Origin: an uncultured Chloroflexota bacterium
Lineage (GTDB): Bacteria; Chloroflexota; Chloroflexia; Thermomicrobiales; UBA6265
Length of the DNA stretch: 64,000 nucleotides
Direction of reading: 5' to 3'
Assembly (NCBI GenBank): GCA_937901745.1
Contig: CALGSZ010000002.1
Span: 62,001 to 126,000, forward strand
Of this stretch, positions 43,668 through 51,474 are shown one piece after another; position 1 is the first letter of the stretch, and every line of letters begins with the position of its first letter. The notes below the pieces were generated by a model. It ran no database searches, was not told where the DNA came from, and was given only the letters and a program-made list of their open reading frames with translations. The translations under genes and the position numbers were made by a program.

Positions 43668-45949
43668 GCCGCCGCTCCGGCGCGTCCGCCAGAGGTATCG
43701 CGGCGGACCTCGAAGACGTACTGAATGTTCTCCAACTTATGGAGAATCCGGCTCAGCTGCGCGACGTCGACGACTTCGAGCGTCAGATCGAGCGTCACCG
43801 TCCGGTCGTCATGCGTCGTGGTGTGGACGTAGAGGATGTTGACTCGCTCATCGGCCAGCATCGTGCTGATGTCCTTGAGGAGACCGACGCGATCCCAGGC
43901 GACGACGCGGATGCCGACTGGGAAGGTGTCGTCCTTGCCGCGATCGCCCCAATCGACCGGGACCAGGCGCTCCGGGTCCGGGATATTGGCGACGTTCGGG
44001 CAATCGGCGCGGTGGACGGTGATGCCGCGTCCGCGCGTGACATAACCGATGATCGGATCGCCACTGACCGGCTGGCAGCACTGAGCCAAGTTCGTCAACA
44101 AATCTCCGACGCCGGTCACGGTCAGCCGCTGCGGCGTCCTCGGCTTCGGGACGTGAGGCGTGGCGGACAGGACGTCCTTGGCCCCACCGTCCGCCGCGAG
44201 CTTGGAAACGATCGCCTGCGGCGAGACGCCGCCGTAGCCAATCGCGGCGAGGAAGTCGTCTACCTTCGTGAACCGCGGGAAGTGCTTGAGCAGGTCCTCC
44301 GCCTTCAGATCCAGGCCGAGGCGGCGTAGCTCGCGCTCGAGGATCTCCCGACCCTGCGCGATGTTCTCCTCGCGCTCTTGGCGGCGGAACCACTGCCGGA
44401 TCTTCTCGCGGGCGCTAGCAGTCGTGACGTAGCCGGCGTCTTCCTGCAGCCAGTCGCGGCTCGGCCCCTTCGTCTTGCTGGTGATGATCTGGACGACCTG
44501 GCCGTTTTGCAGCTTGTCATCCAGCCGCACCCACTGGTCGTTCACCTTCGCGCCGACGCAGTGGTGACCAACCTCGGTGTGGATGCGATAGGCGAAGTCG
44601 ATCGGCGTCGCGCCTGCCGGCAGCTCGATGATGTCTCCCTTGGGCGTGAAGACGTAGATCTGGTCCTGGAAGACATCGCTCTTGAGCGACTCGACGAACT
44701 CCTCGGCGTCGCGAACTTCGTCGCGCCACTCCATGAGCTGGCGCAGCCAGGCGATCTTCGCTTCCAGGCGGGCGTCCGGCTTCGCGCCTTCCTTGTAGCG
44801 CCAGTGAGCCGCCACGCCGAACTCGGCGACCTCGTGCATCTCGTGCGTGCGGATCTGGATCTCGAGCGCGCGCCCCTCTGGGCCGATCACCGCGGTGTGG
44901 AGAGACTGATACATGCTCTCCTTCGGAGTCGCGATGTAGTCATCGAACTCGCCGGGGATCGGGTGCCACATCTCGTGGATCACGCCGAGCGCGCCGTAGC
45001 AATCCGCTTTCTTATCGACCAGGACGCGGACGCCGATGACGTCGTAGATCTCCTCGAAGGAGCGCCGCTTCTGGCGCATCTTCCGGTAGATCGAGTAGAT
45101 GTGCTTGGAGCGGCCGGTCAGCTTGGCGTTGATGCCCGCCGCGGCCAGCGCTTCCCGCAGCTGCTCCTGGACCTTGGCCAGGTACTGCGCATGGTCGCGG
45201 CCGCGCTCGTCCAGCTTCTGCTTGAGGATCGCGTACTCATGCGGTTGCAGGTACTTGAAGGAGAGATCCTCGAGCTCCGACTTGATCGGCCACAGCCCCA
45301 AGCGGTTCGCCAGCGGCGCGTAGATCTCCATCGTCTGCTGGGCCGTCCGCAGCTGCTTCTCCCGCGGCATCGCGTCCAGCGTCCGCATGTTGTGCAGGCG
45401 GTCGGCCAGCTTGATGAGCACGACGCCGATGTCGTCGACCATCGCCAGGAACATCTTGCGTAGGCTTTCTGCCTGGCGAGCCCGTTCCTTTGTTGCGTGG
45501 TCGGCGTCACCGGTCCACGGGATGCGACCGAGCTTGGTCACGCCGTCGACGAGGCGCGCGACGCGACTGCCGAACTGCTTCTCGATATCGCTGAGCTCGA
45601 CGCCCGAATCCTCGACGACATCATGGAGCAGCGCGCCGATGATCGTCTCTTGATCGAGTCGCATCCGGGCAAGGATCGTCGCGACCTCAATCGGGTGGAC
45701 GACGTACGGCTCGCCGGAGCGACGGCAGACGCCAGCGTGCGCTTCGATCGCGAATTGGACGGCGCGATGGATCTGTTCGGCGTCGGCGTTTAGGGCAGAT
45801 TCGCGAACGGCAGTGTCGAGTCGGGCGATTGCCTCGGTTACGGCAGGATGATCGCAGCCGTTGGGAGCGGGCACGCCAACCGACCCGAAGGCGGAGGCCT
45901 CCGGGCTCGTCCGAGTACCCTCAGTCGTGGCCTGCTGCTGCGGCATCAT
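43664..45949 (-). CDS. rel: Bifunctional (p)ppGpp synthetase/hydrolase Rel
   Basis: A 761-residue RelA/SpoT-family protein that makes and degrades (p)ppGpp in the stringent response. Order: HD hydrolase domain (about 60-200) with intact HDVVED at 109-114 and KLADRLHNMRT; synthetase domain with GRSKHIYSIYRKM, DVIGVRVLVDKK and SMYQSLHTAVIG; TGS domain (IYVFTPKGDIIELP); helical and zinc-finger-like region with LAQCCQPVSGD and HRADCPN; C-terminal ACT domain (VGIRVVAWDRVGLLKDI). Both catalytic centres look complete, so it is bifunctional. I take ATG 45949; ATG 45946 is equally possible. A TTGACG-17-TACAAT promoter lies upstream. Confidence 0.94.
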   Translation of the reverse strand: MMPQQQATTEGTRTSPEASAFGSVGVPAPNGCDHPAVTEAIARLDTAVRESALNADAEQIHRAVQFAIEAHAGVCRRSGEPYVVHPIEVATILARMRLDQETIIGALLHDVVEDSGVELSDIEKQFGSRVARLVDGVTKLGRIPWTGDADHATKERARQAESLRKMFLAMVDDIGVVLIKLADRLHNMRTLDAMPREKQLRTAQQTMEIYAPLANRLGLWPIKSELEDLSFKYLQPHEYAILKQKLDERGRDHAQYLAKVQEQLREALAAAGINAKLTGRSKHIYSIYRKMRQKRRSFEEIYDVIGVRVLVDKKADCYGALGVIHEMWHPIPGEFDDYIATPKESMYQSLHTAVIGPEGRALEIQIRTHEMHEVAEFGVAAHWRYKEGAKPDARLEAKIAWLRQLMEWRDEVRDAEEFVESLKSDVFQDQIYVFTPKGDIIELPAGATPIDFAYRIHTEVGHHCVGAKVNDQWVRLDDKLQNGQVVQIITSKTKGPSRDWLQEDAGYVTTASAREKIRQWFRRQEREENIAQGREILERELRRLGLDLKAEDLLKHFPRFTKVDDFLAAIGYGGVSPQAIVSKLAADGGAKDVLSATPHVPKPRTPQRLTVTGVGDLLTNLAQCCQPVSGDPIIGYVTRGRGITVHRADCPNVANIPDPERLVPVDWGDRGKDDTFPVGIRVVAWDRVGLLKDISTMLADERVNILYVHTTTHDDRTVTLDLTLEVVDVAQLSRILHKLENIQYVFEVRRDTSGGRAGAAA

Positions 45950-46003
45950 CCGTCGCCTACTCGTGCTTGGCTTGTGCCAAGGGAACCGCCCGAAGCAATG
46001 ATG

Positions 46004-46062
46004 ATTGTATGCCCGGCACATCCTCGCGTCAACGCGCGTTGTGAATCTTCTCACAAGCGCGT
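46004..46062 (-). promoter_or_regulatory. rel promoter with adjacent inverted repeat
   Basis: The minus strand carries TTGACG (46032-46027), a 17-bp spacer and TACAAT (46009-46004), about 55 bp before the rel start. Touching the -35 on its upstream side is an inverted repeat, ACGCGC(G)TTGTGA at 46032-46044 and TCACAAGCGCGT at 46051-46062, with one bulged base and a 6-nt centre. This could be an operator or an activator site. Confidence 0.7.
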
Positions 46063-46227
46063 GTTGTCTAGTCAAGCGGTCGCCGTGCGGGCGCGCGGTG
46101 GTAGGATCTCTCGACGGTAGAGGGGCGGGAACATGGTGACGCTTCGTTGCCTTGGTACCGGACTTATTCGTTCTCGGATTGTGCAGGATCGGCGATACGC
46201 CGAGCTCGCGCGGGTGGAGTAGTCGGG

Positions 46228-47490
46228 GTGGATGAGGCTACAGGTTCGACGACCGCTTCCCAGAATGATCTCGACCGTCTCATCCATCCCGATGAGGCGC
46301 GCCGGATCGTCTTGGAGCATGCGCGGCCGCTTCCAACGGAGTGGGTTCCTCTCGAGCGGGCTGCCTGGCGCGTCCTGGCGGAGGACTTGATCGCCGCTGA
46401 GGATCATCCGCCGTTCCCGGCCGCGACGATGGATGGGTACGCGGTCATTGCCGCCGATGCCTCGCCGTGGCGCGAGGTGATTGGTGTCCAGACGGCTGGG
46501 CAGCCGATCAGTGTCGAGGTTACCGAGGGCACGGCGGTCCGGATCACGACGGGCGCTCCAGTGCCGGCCGGGGCGGATGCGGTCGTGCGCGTCGAGAACA
46601 CCGAAGTCGCCGACGATCACGTCATCATCCATCAAGAGTCGGTCGAGCCGGGCGAGAACATCCGTCCCGTCGGGTTCGATCTCCGCCGGGGAGACCGGCT
46701 GTTGCCGGCCGGGACGCTGCTCGGTCCGGCGGAGATCGGTCTGGTAGCTGGCGCCGGGCTCGATCCGGTGCCCGTCTTTCGGCGGCCGCGCGTCAGTATC
46801 CTCTCCACTGGCGACGAGCTCGTCGAGCCGCGAGAGCCGCTCCAGCCCGGCAAGATTCGCGACACCAACCGCTTCAGCCTGATCGCCGCCCTCGCGGACG
46901 CGGGCGCTGAGGTCGTTTGGGCCGGAAAGGGGCCGGACGACCGGGACGCGCTGGCGGCGGTGCTGCGGGAGCGGATCGCCGAGAGCGACGTCGTGCTGAC
47001 GAGCGGCGGCGTTTCGATGGGCGAGACCGATTTCATTAAGGCCATCCTCGGCGAATTGGCCACCGTCCACTTCCGGCGTGTCTTTATGAAGCCGGGGAAG
47101 CCGCTGAACTTCGCGACCGCCGAAAACACGCTGATTTTCGGCTTACCCGGCAATCCCGTCTCGGCGCTGGTCGGCTTCGAGCTGTTCATCCGGCCGGCAT
47201 TGGCCGTGCTCGCCGGGCGCGGCGCCGCCGACCGGCCCCGCGTGACGGTGACGCTGGCGCACGAGACGCCGCCGACTGATCGGATCGAGTATCAGCGGGC
47301 GATTGTGAGGACGGATGCGGAAGGGCGACTCGTCGCGGCGACGACGGGCAACCAGGCCTCGTCCCGGCTCATGTCGCTCGTCGGCGCCAATGCGTTGCTC
47401 GTCATTCCCCCTCGCCAGGAGCCGTACCGGGCCGGGGAGCACGTCGAGGCGATCATGCTCGGTGCGCCGCTGCCGCCCGCGGCGAGCTAG
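46228..47490 (+). CDS. moeA: Molybdopterin molybdenumtransferase MoeA
   Basis: A 420-residue enzyme that inserts molybdate into adenylylated molybdopterin. GTG 46228 follows GGAG at 9 nt; the frame is open further upstream but without ribosome site or family sequence. Features are the N-terminal PFPAATMDGYAV, VRITTGAPVPAGADAVV, then the MoCF-binding domain with ILSTGDELVEP, DVVLTSGGVSMGETDF and FGLPGNPVSALV. A C-terminal domain IV completes the usual four-domain layout. It is divergent from rel. The moaD-moaE fusion lies 2 kb downstream, so molybdenum-cofactor genes are loosely grouped. Confidence 0.93.
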   Translation: MDEATGSTTASQNDLDRLIHPDEARRIVLEHARPLPTEWVPLERAAWRVLAEDLIAAEDHPPFPAATMDGYAVIAADASPWREVIGVQTAGQPISVEVTEGTAVRITTGAPVPAGADAVVRVENTEVADDHVIIHQESVEPGENIRPVGFDLRRGDRLLPAGTLLGPAEIGLVAGAGLDPVPVFRRPRVSILSTGDELVEPREPLQPGKIRDTNRFSLIAALADAGAEVVWAGKGPDDRDALAAVLRERIAESDVVLTSGGVSMGETDFIKAILGELATVHFRRVFMKPGKPLNFATAENTLIFGLPGNPVSALVGFELFIRPALAVLAGRGAADRPRVTVTLAHETPPTDRIEYQRAIVRTDAEGRLVAATTGNQASSRLMSLVGANALLVIPPRQEPYRAGEHVEAIMLGAPLPPAAS

Positions 47491-47641
47491 CAACCCATTA
47501 GCTATCCGAGACCGGACGCTTGCCTACCCGGCTGTACCCCCTCGCGTTCACCGCGACCTGGCACCGGCCTTGCAATGAACGGAGTCGTGACGACCGTCCA
47601 ACGGGGACGGCGCCGATCACGCAATAAGGAGGAGTTCGCCG

Positions 47642-47869
47642 GTGGAGGGCACGCAAGAGTTCGGGATCAGCAACCTCGAGTACGACCTGGTGACAACGCT
47701 CAGCAACCTACTCGAAGGCCAGGAGGTGCTGGAGCAATACGAGGCAGACGCTGACGAGGCTGGAGACCGAGAGGCCGCCGAGATCTTTCGGATGATTCAG
47801 CACAGCAACTACGAGGCGGCCCAGCGCATCCGTGGTGTGCTCGGCCGGCTCATGAGCCAACCACGCTAG
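47642..47869 (+). CDS. Small helical protein of unknown function
   Basis: A 75-residue acidic protein starting at GTG 47642, 7 nt after a very strong AAGGAGGAG site. It is predicted almost wholly helical: LEYDLVTTLSNLLEGQEVLEQYEADA, then REAAEIFRMIQHSNYEAAQRIRGVLGRL. The pattern of two amphipathic helices with Glu and His resembles a half ferritin-like bundle or a small dimeric regulator, but I do not recognise a family. It has its own spacer on both sides and a clear terminator at 47946-47978, so it is probably an independent, well-expressed gene. Confidence 0.65.
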   Translation: MEGTQEFGISNLEYDLVTTLSNLLEGQEVLEQYEADADEAGDREAAEIFRMIQHSNYEAAQRIRGVLGRLMSQPR

Positions 47870-47945
47870 TCTCGTTGTTCACAGATTAGACATCATGCTC
47901 GGGCGTGGAAGGCTATAGCCAATGCCTGAGCGGAATCAATCCGCA

Positions 47946-47978
47946 CGGAGCCGTGAGTCTAGCTGGCTCACGGCTCCG
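47946..47978 (+). terminator. Terminator hairpin
   Basis: Perfect 12-bp inverted repeat, CGGAGCCGTGAG (47946-47957) and CTCACGGCTCCG (47967-47978), with a 9-nt loop, followed by CGTTTCTC. It ends the transcript of the small helical protein and may also serve the convergent M20 peptidase gene. Confidence 0.75.
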
Positions 47979-48025
47979 CGTTTCTCAGGTGAGCGATGCC
48001 GGTGCGCCGATCCCCAAGGGATTCT

Positions 48026-49384
48026 CTACTGCCCAAGAAGCTCCCACGCCAGCGCGACAAACGTCCGCGTCATCACTAACACGTCCTCGATGGCGATGCT
48101 CTCGTTGACGTTGTGCGCTCCCGCGTAGTTGGGATCGGAGTCGGGATGGACGGGAGTGAAGCCGTAGGCGAGCACGCCGAGCGGTCGCACGAGCCGCGAA
48201 TCGGTGAAGCCAGTCGCTAATCCCGGCATGAACGAGATGTCCGGCCGGTCGAGCGCCGTTCGCGTCGCGGACATCAGTCTTTCGATGAATGGCGTTTGGT
48301 ACGGGGAAGCGCTCGGCTCCGCGGTCGTCGTGATCTCGTAGCGGACGTTGTCGAGGCCGTCGAGCATTTTGTCCAGCTCACGCGCAACGTATGCATCGTC
48401 CTGCCAAGGCAGCGTCCGCACGTCACAGGTGATCCGGCACGTCTCGGCAATGGAGTTGCTCTTGACGCCGGCGCGGATCATCGTTGCCGCGATGGTCATT
48501 CGCGAGGCGGCTTTCAGCCACGATGCGAGCAGCGGGTCGCGCGTCTCGATGTCGGCGATCAATCGCTCCAGCGCCTGCGGGCTGATTGGATCGTCGAGGC
48601 CGAGCGCGGCGCCGAGATGCCGGAACATCAGTGCATCGACCGAGACCTCGGGACGGTACGCGCAGATGCGGTCGAGGACCGGGCGCGCGCCATAGATCGC
48701 GTTGTCGGCCATCCACGGGGCGGAGGCGTGGTAGCCCCGGCCCGTCACCGTGATCTCGACTTCAAGCCGCCCTTTCTCACCGGTCGCGATTGGATAGGTG
48801 ACACGACCTTCATGGCGGATCGGCTGGCCGCCACCCTCGTTGATCGCGAGATCTGCTTGCAACGTGTCCGGGCGATTCGTGGCGAGCCACCCTACGCCAT
48901 ACGCGCCTCCGGCCTCTTCATCGGCGGCGGCCACCAGGCGGAGGTCGCCTGAGGGCACGACGCCGCGCCGCTTGAGGACGATCAGCGCGATGGCCTCCGC
49001 GGCCACCGTCGCTTTCATGTCAGCGGCGCCGCGACCCCAGATCCGACCATCGGCGACCTCCGCCGCGAAGGGCGGATGAATCCACTGCTCCTCGTCTTCC
49101 GCCGGCACGACGTCCAGGTGCCCCATGAACATCAGGCTCGGACCGTCGCCCTCGCCCTCCCAGCGGGCGACGAGATTGCCGCGGCCGGGCGCGGATTCGA
49201 TGATTTCGGTCGGAATGCCCTCGGCCGTCAATCGCTCACTGAGCAGTTCGGCGGCCGGCGTCTCATTGCCGGTCGGCATCACACCGGTGTTGACCGTCGG
49301 TATCCGCACCAGCGCCTGGGTAAGCTCGACGATCTCGTCGCGAGCAGCGTCAACGTCCGACAGGAGTTCCTGCAATGTCGCCAT
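48026..49384 (-). CDS. M20-family metallopeptidase (ArgE/DapE/ACY1-like)
   Basis: A 452-residue zinc-dependent amidohydrolase/peptidase. Metal and catalytic motifs are MFMGHLDVVPAE (His and Asp), GRGAADMKATVAA (bridging Asp) and AADEEAGGAYGVGWL (catalytic Glu-Glu). A dimerisation lid domain with the TGRGYHASAPW pattern supplies the histidine that completes the site. Length is typical of ArgE/DapE/acylase proteins. The lysine cluster at the left end lacks its deacylase LysK, also an M20 enzyme; this gene is a possible but unproven candidate, being about 90 residues longer than Thermus LysK as I recall it. GAGG lies 9 nt before the ATG. Confidence 0.83.
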   Translation of the reverse strand: MATLQELLSDVDAARDEIVELTQALVRIPTVNTGVMPTGNETPAAELLSERLTAEGIPTEIIESAPGRGNLVARWEGEGDGPSLMFMGHLDVVPAEDEEQWIHPPFAAEVADGRIWGRGAADMKATVAAEAIALIVLKRRGVVPSGDLRLVAAADEEAGGAYGVGWLATNRPDTLQADLAINEGGGQPIRHEGRVTYPIATGEKGRLEVEITVTGRGYHASAPWMADNAIYGARPVLDRICAYRPEVSVDALMFRHLGAALGLDDPISPQALERLIADIETRDPLLASWLKAASRMTIAATMIRAGVKSNSIAETCRITCDVRTLPWQDDAYVARELDKMLDGLDNVRYEITTTAEPSASPYQTPFIERLMSATRTALDRPDISFMPGLATGFTDSRLVRPLGVLAYGFTPVHPDSDPNYAGAHNVNESIAIEDVLVMTRTFVALAWELLGQ

Positions 49385-49491
49385 CGGCTTGGTCCTCTAC
49401 GTTTTGAAATGTGCCGGGCGGATTCCCAGACCGCGACTATACTCCATCACCGGGGGATCGGGGACGTGAGACGGGCGACATTGACCGATTT

Positions 49492-49550
49492 CCGGAGAGT
49501 TGGGCTGCTCTCCGGGGCGCCGCGATGAGCGAGCGGCGCGGCTGTGGAGG
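49492..49550 (+). promoter_or_regulatory. Structured 5' leader of moaD-moaE fusion
   Basis: Two perfect hairpins lie back to back just before the ribosome site: CCGGAGAG (49492-49499) with CTCTCCGG (49508-49515), then GCGCCGC (49517-49523) with GCGGCGC (49533-49539). GGAGG is at 49546-49550. A TATACT at 49438-49443 could be the -10. The layout suggests attenuation or a small RNA switch; I cannot match it to the known Moco riboswitch by eye. Confidence 0.45.
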
Positions 49551-49555
49551 CAAGC

Positions 49556-50275
49556 ATGCAGGTTCACCTGCGCTATTTCGCGTTAGTTCGTGAGGTGCTC
49601 GGCCGGTCGGAAGAGACGCGAGATGTCCCATCCGGCACGACAGCCGGCGAGCTTTTCGAGCGGGTCTTGGCCGAGGCGCCGCAATTGGCCGGCCTCAAGC
49701 GCTCGGTGATGCTGATGGTCAATCAGGAGTACGTGCCGGCGGGGCACCAGCTCTCGGATGGGGACGAGCTGGCGATCATCCCGCCCGTCAGCGGTGGCGC
49801 GGATGAGGCGGAGCGGTTCTGGGTGACGGAGGAGCCGCTGGATGCGCGGGCCATCGAGGCGCTGGTGGCAGATCCGGGGAGCGGGGCGATCGTCACGTTC
49901 ACTGGCACGGTCCGGAATGTGGCGCGCGGCAAAGAGGTGATCGCGCTCGACTACGAGGCGTATCCGCCGGCGGCTGAGAAGATGCTGCGGCGCATCGGCG
50001 ATGAGATGCGTGAGCGATGGGACGTCAAGCAGGTGGCGATCGTGCACCGGATCGGCTCCCTGCAGGTGGGCGAGGCGAGCGTGGTGATCAGCGTCTCCGC
50101 GCCGCACCGCGAGGAGGCGTTCGCGGCGTGCCGATACGCGATCGAGCGGATCAAGGAGATCGTTCCGATCTGGAAGAAGGAGCAGTATGCCGACGGAGCG
50201 GTCTGGATCGGCAGCGAGGCCGCGTACCAGCGAGAGATTGGCCGCGCTCCCGCCGAGGTCGCAGTCGAATCGTAG
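49556..50275 (+). CDS. MoaD-MoaE fusion, molybdopterin synthase
   Basis: A 239-residue fusion of both molybdopterin-synthase subunits. Residues 1-81 are the ubiquitin-like sulfur carrier MoaD, ending PPVSGG (G80-G81), followed without linker by MoaE (about 88-235), with IVTFTGTVRNVARG, LDYEAYPPAAEKML, HRIGSLQVGEASVVISVSAPHR and the active-site lysine in VPIWKKEQ. MoaD needs a free C-terminal Gly-Gly to carry thiocarboxylate, so proteolytic cleavage after G81 is expected, as reported for mycobacterial MoaX. ATG 49556 follows GGAGG; an in-frame GTG at 49544 is less likely. It converts cPMP to molybdopterin. Confidence 0.92.
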   Translation: MQVHLRYFALVREVLGRSEETRDVPSGTTAGELFERVLAEAPQLAGLKRSVMLMVNQEYVPAGHQLSDGDELAIIPPVSGGADEAERFWVTEEPLDARAIEALVADPGSGAIVTFTGTVRNVARGKEVIALDYEAYPPAAEKMLRRIGDEMRERWDVKQVAIVHRIGSLQVGEASVVISVSAPHREEAFAACRYAIERIKEIVPIWKKEQYADGAVWIGSEAAYQREIGRAPAEVAVES

Positions 50276-50293
50276 ACGCCGGAGTACCGAGAT

Positions 50294-50325
50294 ATTCGGA
50301 TAGAAAAATCCGGAATTGGTATGCT
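50294..50325 (+). promoter_or_regulatory. cysK promoter with palindrome
   Basis: Extended -10 TGGTATGCT (50317-50325). Immediately upstream is an imperfect palindrome, ATTCGGAT (50294-50301) and ATCCGGAAT (50308-50316), with an A-rich centre, covering the -35 zone. The symmetry and AT-rich middle resemble sites of Rrf2-type regulators of cysteine metabolism (CymR/IscR class), but the regulator is not identified. Confidence 0.55.
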
Positions 50326-50372
50326 CTGGCGCGGGAAGGGACCGCTCTGAAACGACGAAGGAACGCCAACCA

Positions 50373-51410
50373 ATGACTGAGCCTACGCATTCCACAGGCG
50401 AGCCGCGCGATGCTGACTCAGCGGATTCCATCGTCCGCCGGCACCGGCCGAAGATCGCCTCGGACGCCACGCAGCTGATCGGGAATACGCCCCTGGTACG
50501 GTTGGCGCGGTTCGCGCCGAATACTCCAGCCACGCTCGTGGCCAAGCTCGAGGCGTTTTCTCCCGGTTACTCCGTCAAGGACCGCATCGGCGTCGCGATG
50601 ATCGATGATGCCGAGCGACGAGGAATCATCAAGCCGGGCGTGACCACGATCATCGAGCCGACGAGCGGCAACACGGGCATCGCACTCGCCTGGGTGGCAG
50701 CGGCGCGCGGCTACCGGCTGATTCTGACGATGCCGGAGAGCTTCAGCATGGAGCGGCGTGTCCTGCTGCTCGGTTACGGAGCGGAGCTGGTCTTGACGCC
50801 CGCGTCGGAAGGGATGGTTGGCGCGGTGCGCAAGGCGGAGGAGCTGCTGGCGCAGATCCCGAATTCCTGGATGCCGCAGCAGTTCAAGAACGCGGCCAAC
50901 CCGGAGATCCACCGCCAGACGACGGCGGTCGAGATCTGGGAGGACACCGACGGACAGGTCGACATCGTTATTGGCGGCGTCGGCACGGGCGGCACGCTCA
51001 CCGGCTGTGGGCAAGTGCTCAAGAAGCTCAAACCGGAGGTTCAGATCATCGCGGTCGAGCCAAAGGAGTCGCCAGTCTTGGCTGGGGGGCAGCCAGCGCC
51101 GCACCGGATTCAGGGGATCGGCGCCAACTTCGTCCCGGATGTGCTGGACCGCTCGATCATCGATGAGATCGCCCATGTCAGCGGCGATGAGGCATTCGCC
51201 GCCAGCCGCGAGCTGATGCGAACCGAGGGGCTGCTGGTCGGCATCTCATCCGGCGCGGCTGCCCATGTCGCTCGCAAGGTTGCGCAGCGCGAGGAGAATC
51301 GCGGCAAGCTGATTGTCGTCGTGCTGCCGGACACGGGCGAGCGCTATCTCAGCACCGCGCTCTTCGCAGATTTGCGCGAAGAAGCTGCGGCCATGCCTAC
51401 AACCCGCTGA
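50373..51410 (+). CDS. cysK: Cysteine synthase (O-acetylserine sulfhydrylase)
   Basis: A 345-residue fold-type II PLP enzyme that forms cysteine from O-acetylserine and sulfide. The start ATG 50373 follows AAGGA. Motifs are LIGNTPLVRLARF, PGYSVKDRIGVAMI with the Schiff-base lysine, PTSGNTGIALAWVAA (substrate loop), GGVGTGGTLTGCGQVL (phosphate-binding glycines), HRIQGIGANFVPDVLD and VGISSGAAAHVA. The PGYSVKDR and PEI-rich features fit CysK rather than cystathionine beta-synthase. It is a single-gene unit with its own promoter and is convergent with the GGDEF gene. Confidence 0.92.
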   Translation: MTEPTHSTGEPRDADSADSIVRRHRPKIASDATQLIGNTPLVRLARFAPNTPATLVAKLEAFSPGYSVKDRIGVAMIDDAERRGIIKPGVTTIIEPTSGNTGIALAWVAAARGYRLILTMPESFSMERRVLLLGYGAELVLTPASEGMVGAVRKAEELLAQIPNSWMPQQFKNAANPEIHRQTTAVEIWEDTDGQVDIVIGGVGTGGTLTGCGQVLKKLKPEVQIIAVEPKESPVLAGGQPAPHRIQGIGANFVPDVLDRSIIDEIAHVSGDEAFAASRELMRTEGLLVGISSGAAAHVARKVAQREENRGKLIVVVLPDTGERYLSTALFADLREEAAAMPTTR

Positions 51411-51474
51411 GCTACGCCAGACGCCCAAGGGCTCCCTGAACGCCTGCCTGGACGCGAGCGGGATCGCGCGTCGC

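Noticed and set aside
46072..47070. 332-codon minus-strand frame opposite moeA
   Set aside because: moeA on the plus strand has all family motifs; the opposite frame has none.
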